From the NCBI RefSeq assembly GCF_048771995.1, contig NC_133030.1:52536501-52600500 (forward strand): a stretch of DNA of 64,000 nt. The letters are read 5' to 3'. The notes under the pieces were generated by a model. It had not been told where the DNA came from. It ran no database searches and saw nothing but the letters and a program-made list of their open reading frames with translations. The translations under genes and the position numbers were made by a program. Positions 57,301 to 64,000 of this stretch are shown here, in pieces; within the stretch, counting starts at the first letter, position 1, and each line of letters starts with the position of its first letter. The DNA is from Taeniopygia guttata (lineage: Eukaryota; Chordata; Aves; Passeriformes; Estrildidae).

Positions 57301-60300
57301 GTTTTCCATGTCTATTACCCTGTGTAATATAACATGAGCAAAATCTGTGGATGTTTCACTTTAATTCCAGAAAGAAAACATCACAAGTTACTTGAAGGCA
57401 AAAAATGAAATCACTAAGCAGCCTCTGTTGTCATGTCAGATTCAGCAATCTGAAACCCTTCATGCCTTTTGGTTTTCCATCACCTGCAGAAAGTCTCACC
57501 CAATTGCAGAGTGGCTGGCAAAGAAGAAAAGAGGGCTGGAAAGACTGTGGGGAGAAGAACAAGTGCTGGGGTAGGGCTCTCTGACACTACTGGGATGCTT
57601 GCAATAAAAAGGTTATATTAGAAACAGATGGCTGTGTAAAATACAGACAGAGGTTTCAAAAGTTAGTACTTCTCAACCAATAAAAAATAGAGGGTTTTTA
57701 TCTTTAAGAGTTACCCAGCTCTTCCACATAAATTCACAGTCCTAAATCACAGAAGGCCAACACGCACGAGGCTTGGTATGACTATAGTAACAACATATGG
57801 TCTCTAGCCGAAAGAGCTTAAAAAAGAGGCTGCTCAGTGTATGTAGGCAAGCTGGAGAATGCCAGGAAACCACGTGGGTTAGGAAACAGCCTCAGAAGCA
57901 CTGACAGTCCAACTGTGGTCAAGGCTCATAGGCATCCTGTCAGAGGAAAGGGCTGGAGAAGGCTGAGCAGACAGCAGAGTCCTTGTCTATGAGTCTTTGG
58001 GCAGCACAAGTGAAAGCACTGATTTGAAAATTGAGGACGGGGAATGGAGACTGGGTGGTTTTAAGCTATTTTAATAATCCAGAAACCCCTACAATAGTTG
58101 CTAACCATTCCCCCCCACCCCACCCCCCAAGTTGCTAACTTCACCAAAACAACCACATGGTCTTTTGAGACTGGAAGGTAGCTATCAGAAGCCCAAATCC
58201 TCCTGGGCTCATACTAGTTAAACCAAAAAGAATTGCAAATGAAAATCAAGCTAGGTTCAAAGTCCTCTGCCACCCTGTCACAGTCAGAAAGCTCTGGAAA
58301 TAAGGCTTATCTGAAATGTTTGCATGCACAGCTGTCCTGCTAAATTATCTCTTACAAATCCACTGAAATGAGCACAAGTGCTTCCAGAATCTCCTCCTTG
58401 GTCCCCAGTTTTGCTCCACTTCTCAGCAAGGAGAAAGTGTGAGCATCCACAATGAGCATTTTTCCTCTTTCATCTCCTCACACTAATCAAAGTTGTACAG
58501 GATGTTTGTCCTCAGATCTGATCCCACCCAAACACATGCAAATTTGATCCCACTCTTGGAGGATTTGGTGGGATTGTTGCAGTTCCAAAAGCTTCCACAG
58601 ATTTGACAAGACCTTTGCTGAAATGTCTCCATTTTTATGGCAAACTTCAAACTACCGATGGTTCAAAACCCGGTGAGAAAGACACGAGGTTAATCCAAAG
58701 GCTTGTGAAAGAAAACAGTTGTAAATGAGCTTTGCTTTGACATTTTAGGTTTCTTTGAATCCTTTAACACATTCTCCTGGATAGATTAACATTACCTCCT
58801 AGGTAAGAAGCACTTCCAAGTCTCAGATGGCTGTAAATCTTCTATTTGACACTGTACATACAAATAGGCAAGTAGATTTTATGCAGAAATTCCCACTGCC
58901 AGGAATTCTGCTTAGAAACTGATAGCACAAAGCAGTCCAGCTGCAAAAGGGCTCTCTTGAGTTTACAAAACTATTTCCTAAGCAACCTTTGAGGGGAAAG
59001 GTAGATTACCAGATTAATTGATGGGAGTTATTTTGTTAAAAGGGTAAATAAAATCTTAAATAGTTGCAGAAGTTTTCCTTAGCAAACACTAAGCTGAAGC
59101 TTCTGCAGACTCTAAAAATGCATTTTGGGTTGTAAATCTGCTCCCCCTTTTTGCTTGGGAAGATTCTTCTGGACAATAAATGCAGTGAGCCTGGGAGAGG
59201 GCTGCATAATTATCCACTCCACACAATGGAAACCAGCCTTTCCAATACGGTCCTCAACCGTCAGGATTCCAAGCTGCGTGATAATTAAAACTCAAAAATC
59301 TTCTTCCATCCAGAGAGAAATTAAACTTTCATTTCCACTCATCAAATAATCCCACCATGTCCAAGAAGCTCCCTATTAAAATAAAAGAAAAATCATAGAT
59401 GCAAATGATGCCCTTCTGACTACTGACAGGAAAAATTTAATTGGCAGTGAGGAAAATCTAATGATTAGGTTAATGAAAAATAGGCTGTATTGACTCAGGC
59501 CACTCGACCATTCTGATGAGGGTAAACAGCCCCCCTTCCTCTTCCCTGCTCCCCTCGTCTTTGTCTGCTGTGCAGGGCAAGGCTGAGAGCAGGAATGCAT
59601 TCAAAGGCAGTGCCTCATTGGGAAAAGGCTGGAGTCAGATCAAAGTCCTTCCACCCAGGGGCCCACAGGAGCCCAAAGCTTGCTGAATGGTCTCCATGTG
59701 CCCATGAATTCATTATCCCCCCCACAGGCTGCCCTACATCTCATCTTTAACCTCAGCACTGTCTGCCCCCATCTCTCTCCCTGAGCCTAAAAAAATGCAA
59801 TGTAGCAAAGGCGCCAATGCTTTTCCCAGCAAAAAGCATTTACCCAGTTATAACTGGCATTTGTGCACAGGATGGCAACAAACCTCATTCCACCCAGGGG
59901 CTAGCAGGGGAGGGCTCTTGGCCAAGAGGCAAGGAAGATGCCTGATTTCACAGTGCCACACCACTTGGGATGAGGGCTGGTTGGGAAACCTTAGGTAAAG
60001 CAGTTTCTGGTAGGAAAACATTCTTCTATCAAAAGAGCATTTTTTTTATCCCACACATTCAGTTTCAAGCAATTTTTAGCTCTGGATGAAATTTCTGGTC
60101 AGACCCTTGAGAGAGAAAAGGGGAGAAAGCCTAAAACAGCTAAGTCCATGGCTTAAGGCCATCACCAGGAAATGTCTAAATCCCTGCACACTAAGCTCTT
60201 CTGGAGTTGGGGATTGTATGTGAATGTGTCAAAGACACATATTTCTGTGGCCAGGGATATGGAGCTTTGCTAAACTGCTGACAGAAGCCCCACACCCAGT

Positions 60301-63039
60301 CCTATTTGCCAAAAATAACTGCAGTTGTAGAGTCAGTGATTCCTACCAGCAAGGATGGGCACCTGTGAAGGTTCCAGTTTTCACCTACAGTTCAGTTTTG
60401 GATCTGTGTTTTGCAGTTAGCTGGTTTAATGTGCTCAACTCTCCCAGAGACCCAGTGTTTTGGGAAGAAATGCTCTGTTGCAGTCCAGAGCAGAAGACCT
60501 TGTTGCCTTCCACCTCCTCCCCTGTGATCTGGGGGTTTTCTGAGGAATTTATTTTCTCTTTCACTGCCCAGTTTCTCCTTTCCATCCAGCAGCAGAAACC
60601 CCTCAGCCTCATGCTCTCCTATTGCAGCCTGTAGTTAAACATTACATGCTGCAGTTGCCTTCTAACTTAACCAGCTTGTGACAAACACAAATCCAATGGT
60701 GGGATGAGACCATGAGATAAAGGTGTGCTTCTTCCAAAACATCTTTAGAGACTCCTACAATCAGAAGAAACAGACACATACACAAAAAAATTATAAAGTA
60801 CATATACTTAATTCACTGTACTTCAGTGTCATGCTGGAAGATGGCATGGATCCGATCCCCACCAATTTTTTCACCTGAGAAAAAAATTCAACCAAAAAAC
60901 CATAAACAACTGTGCCACAGAGGATACCCTTTATGACATCAAATTACACCAAGAGAGCAGAGACAGTTGCCTATGTTCTCACCTGAGGGTGGAGGGAAAT
61001 CCTCGTTTTGGAAAAGAGCAATGCCCCTACTCCCACCTGCAGCCCTTTCCTGCCTGCAGCAGGAGTCAGCAAGAGGAAATTAAACAGGAGAAGGGCTGTC
61101 AAGTGTAATGTGTTGGCTATGCCAAAACAGCATGGGCTTTGTCAGGACCAGCTGGGAACAGCAGTAGGCCAACCAAAAATATGCTATAACCCAGAACTGA
61201 GCAGAGCAAGGACTCCAGACACCTAGGCAAGTGACACAAGGTATGGCTTGTGAATCTAAACACAGCGAATGTATAATTCAGCCTGGAAAGAAAGGCTAGA
61301 CAATGCATACCTAAGAATTTCATAATGCACAGTGTCTGATGGGAGTAGAAACAAGGTGGAGACACAGATTACAGTGTATCACTGGGCTGGATTGAAACAA
61401 TGAGACAAGGGAACAAAACCTGTTTTGAAACAAGTTAATAGCACAGTGCTACTACAATAACAATGGGAGATATCATTTAGAATCAGCAAGTCTACCCTCA
61501 GATAAGTTTCCCTAATAATTGTAACTCACTCTTGTCCATGCTACCATCTCGAGCTCAGAGTTTTAGGGAAGTACACCACAAAGCTGATTGATCCATGGCA
61601 GAACTGCCCCCTTACAGGGGATGCTGAGCAACCCTCACTGTGAGGGCAGCTGTCCTGGCAGCACCCCACAGGAAAAATCCCTAGTGAGGACAGCAAACCA
61701 GGGAACTGCACCATCACCTTGCCTGGGGTAGCCAAGGAGAGCCCAAGCATTTGGCCCCTGGGGATAATAAAACTAGTCCAATGATTCAGAGTGCAGGCAG
61801 CTGGAGGAGACCTGATCCTCCAAGCCACACAAGTGCTCACGGAGTTTTGCAAAGGGCTGTGCAAACCTTTGCCATGTTTCTCTGAGGTTACAAGCAGAAA
61901 TTAAAACTATGCAACACTGCCAGCTTTCCCTGTTATTTATTAACCAGTTTATTGCCTCTCACTCCAGCCCTTTGGCCTGGCTGCTGATGGCTCCCTGCCA
62001 GGCAGGTTGACATGTGCTTTTCTAGGCTAAGGCAGCCTTCATGGCCCACTCTCAGCCTCTCTGCTCCAGCAGCACACAGGGCCCTCCTGCTGGCTTTCAA
62101 ATGCATATTCTGTGTCCCAGGCTGGAAGAGCAGGCTCCCAGCAGTGTGACTCCCTGCTCCCTCCCTCATGTCACATTCATGAGCAGGTTCTGCCTACACA
62201 TCACGGCAGAGCTGGGGCAAATGGAAGCAATAGCAAATGGAACCCTGTGATGAACATCTTCATTCTCAACCACGTGCTGCTCCAGGCCTCACTGCCTGGG
62301 GCTCCTCTGTGCCCACATCTCAGGACTATCTGAGAGCTAGTACAGGGAGAGATGATGGTCTTATTTCCACAGAATTGCTATTTGTAGCAAACCCTCTTCA
62401 GCTGCTGATTTCCCCAATCTGTCCCCCAAATAATCAGGTGGGTTCATTTTCTAGGGGTGTATGCTGCACAGAGATGGGAAACAAATCATTCACCCAAAGA
62501 TAAAGGGTGTTTCATTGGTTCAGGCACAAGGATAATGAAGTAAAATACATGGATGGTCAAAGTAACACCATTCATAAGAGCATAAATATGTTTCTGGTCA
62601 ACTAGCACAGAGGTTCCCAAATTGTTTTGTTTGACAGTTACTCCCACTCTTGAGAAATATGTTCTATGCTCTCCCTCTTACAAGCCAGACATTACACAGA
62701 AATAGCATTTTGAAAGGCCAAAATTAGGGGGTGCTGTTTCAGGACTTACCAGAGCTCTGACTAACACCAGGACAAGGCCCAGCTGCCAGCTTACTGCTGC
62801 TAACATCCTGCTTTGGAAGCCAGTAGCCCACAGCTCCCTGGAACTTGAACCTCAGCTGAAGATCCTGCAGCCCCCTCCATCCCTCCCAGAAGTGCACTAT
62901 CCCTGGGGAGCAGTCACATCTCCCTGGAGCCCCTGAAGTCACTGATAACATCCATCTCCTCCCCAAAGCCAGATTTCTCTCATGTTGTCATTTAAACACA
63001 ATCCAAGTAGGTAAGTGCCCATTGCTTCCCTTGAGAAGC

Positions 63040-63130
63040 TGTGCTGCAGCCTAACAGCTTTCACCTTGAGGAAACACTTCCTGACAACTTTCTCCTTCAC
63101 CTAATTTCATCCCATTAATCCTGGTTATAC
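63040..63130 (-). mobile_element. Possible CR1 relic
   Basis: TTGAGGAAACACTTCCTGAC and the following bases faintly resemble the reverse complement of a CR1 ORF2 end, where (A)GAAATTTTTCCTAATATCC is usual. Both flanks lose the resemblance. This is weak and may be chance. Confidence 0.3.
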
Positions 63131-64000
63131 AGGCTGGAGTCACCCCACACCCCACCTCCCCCACCTTGTAGACACGGGCTTGCTGAGTGCATTCCTGCTG
63201 AGGCTGCTTGCTCCCACTGCCAGAAAAGTGGAGACCCAGCCTCACACTCCCTCACTGCCAACTGAACCTCAGCAGGCATGTGAGAAATGCCTGGGAAGTT
63301 GCTTGCATGGAGGGATTTGTTCTTCCCCCCTCCTCCCCATCACTGCCAAACACCCTCTGAATGTGGTTTTAAATGACAGGTTGCCCCTGCCTTTCTCTAG
63401 GAAGTGCTTTGCAATGCCAATCTCCATCCCATGAACGCACAGCCTGCACAGCACTATTTGTGTTGACCAACAGGAATTTAATCAACCAACAATAATAAAG
63501 TGGGTAATACTCAATTGTATGAAGCCGCCAGTCAGATGAAAGGATTTACAAAGGCTGGATTGATCTCCAAGCCCTGGCAGCTTTCCCACGGTCCCCTTCT
63601 AATCTGTGGAGCCAGAGAGAATACATGAAAACTCCAAAATCCGGGTTTTCCTGCAGGGTGTGTTAAGTTCAAATAAGTCAACCACATATGTGTATTTTTT
63701 TTTCATGTCCCCCTGTTCTGAGGCAGGCTCTTCCCTCACCCTAAAGGAGCATCGTGCCACAGCAAAGCCCCTTGGAGACAGCCAGCTTATGTAACCAGTA
63801 ATGCCATAAGCACTACAATGTCTTTAGTGACAAAAAGGCTCAACACAGGCTCAGACCAACTGCAGCCAGTTCACTGCTGAGAGCTAAAGAGAAGAAACTG
63901 GTGTTACACTGGGAAATCCATCAGCATGAGCAGCGTTGCTTGAGGAGATAGTAATTTTCCAGCAGGTATGGGAACATCTGACACCACAAAGCATTGGCAG

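Larger units (their letters stand above)
47559..64000 (-). other. CCDC85C: CCDC85C intron 1 (partial, continues beyond the window)
   Basis: More than 16.4 kb with no sign of the large GC-rich first exon, so the gene's 5' end should lie past 64,000. It contains CR1 fragments at 53.06-53.50 kb (-) and 56.85-57.30 kb (+), a perfect 17-bp hairpin at 53635-53675, A tracts near 49979-49993 and 50169-50183, and C tracts at 58110-58128. The open frames in 54.4-54.9 kb, 61.5-62.5 kb and elsewhere have no recognisable product. Around 63040-63130 there is a faint CR1-like stretch. Confidence 0.85.

Noticed and set aside
47559..64000. Search for CCDC85C exon 1 inside the window
   Set aside because: No frame shows the family's N-terminal coiled-coil block (SREWQRLGRYTA-like) and there is no CpG-rich segment. 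Exon 1 must lie beyond the right edge.

Overview
The window is nuclear DNA from a bird, most likely a passerine or a related neognath. The evidence is long AT-leaning introns with GT-AG splice sites, several truncated CR1 LINE copies whose 3' ends resemble the common avian CR1 family, a short solo LTR of endogenous-retrovirus type, and exons coding for two conserved vertebrate proteins. There is no bacterial-style gene density, no operon, no CRISPR array and no tRNA or rRNA gene that I could see. The species call is inference; the two gene calls rest on protein sequence.

Left end (1-4.9 kb): the last three coding exons and 3' UTR of CCNK (cyclin K, + strand). The exons are 276-309, 1362-1436 and 3470-4092. 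They join in one frame and encode about 243 C-terminal residues, a proline-rich tail ending GLGRATWMR. The cyclin boxes lie upstream of the window. A poly(A) signal at 4774-4779 probably ends the transcript.

Rest of the window (about 4.9-64 kb): CCDC85C on the - strand, convergent with CCNK. Exons 2 to 6 are present: 47482-47558, 31066-31170, 16836-16931, 10176-10274 and 8543-8632 plus 3' UTR. They supply about 155 C-terminal residues in one open frame. The large first exon, with the promoter and CpG island expected from the family, is not visible and should lie beyond 64,000. Almost all the remaining sequence is intron: more than 16.4 kb of intron 1, 16.3 kb of intron 2, 14.1 kb of intron 3, 6.6 kb of intron 4 and 1.5 kb of intron 5. 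The CCNK-CCDC85C pair matches the human 14q32.2 order.

Intron content: CR1 fragments at 1-236, 13.57-13.99 kb, 17.83-18.01 kb and 53.06-53.50 kb (all - strand) and an older CR1/L3-like relic at 56.85-57.30 kb (+). There is a 340-bp solo LTR at 42709-43048 with 6-bp target duplications. Perfect palindromes or hairpins lie near 41.1, 42.05, 43.4 and 53.65 kb, a 21-C tract lies at 25963-25983, and there are several A/T tracts. I see no further protein-coding gene. The other long open frames are best explained by base composition or by CR1.

Function: cyclin K is the partner of CDK12/CDK13, which phosphorylate the RNA polymerase II C-terminal domain. CCDC85C is a coiled-coil protein of epithelial and neural-progenitor cell junctions. 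They are neighbours but have no known shared pathway. The most notable features are the very close, possibly overlapping 3' ends of the two genes, the sense-oriented LTR inside CCDC85C intron 2, and a 17-bp perfect hairpin in intron 1. I did not find a previously undescribed gene system.
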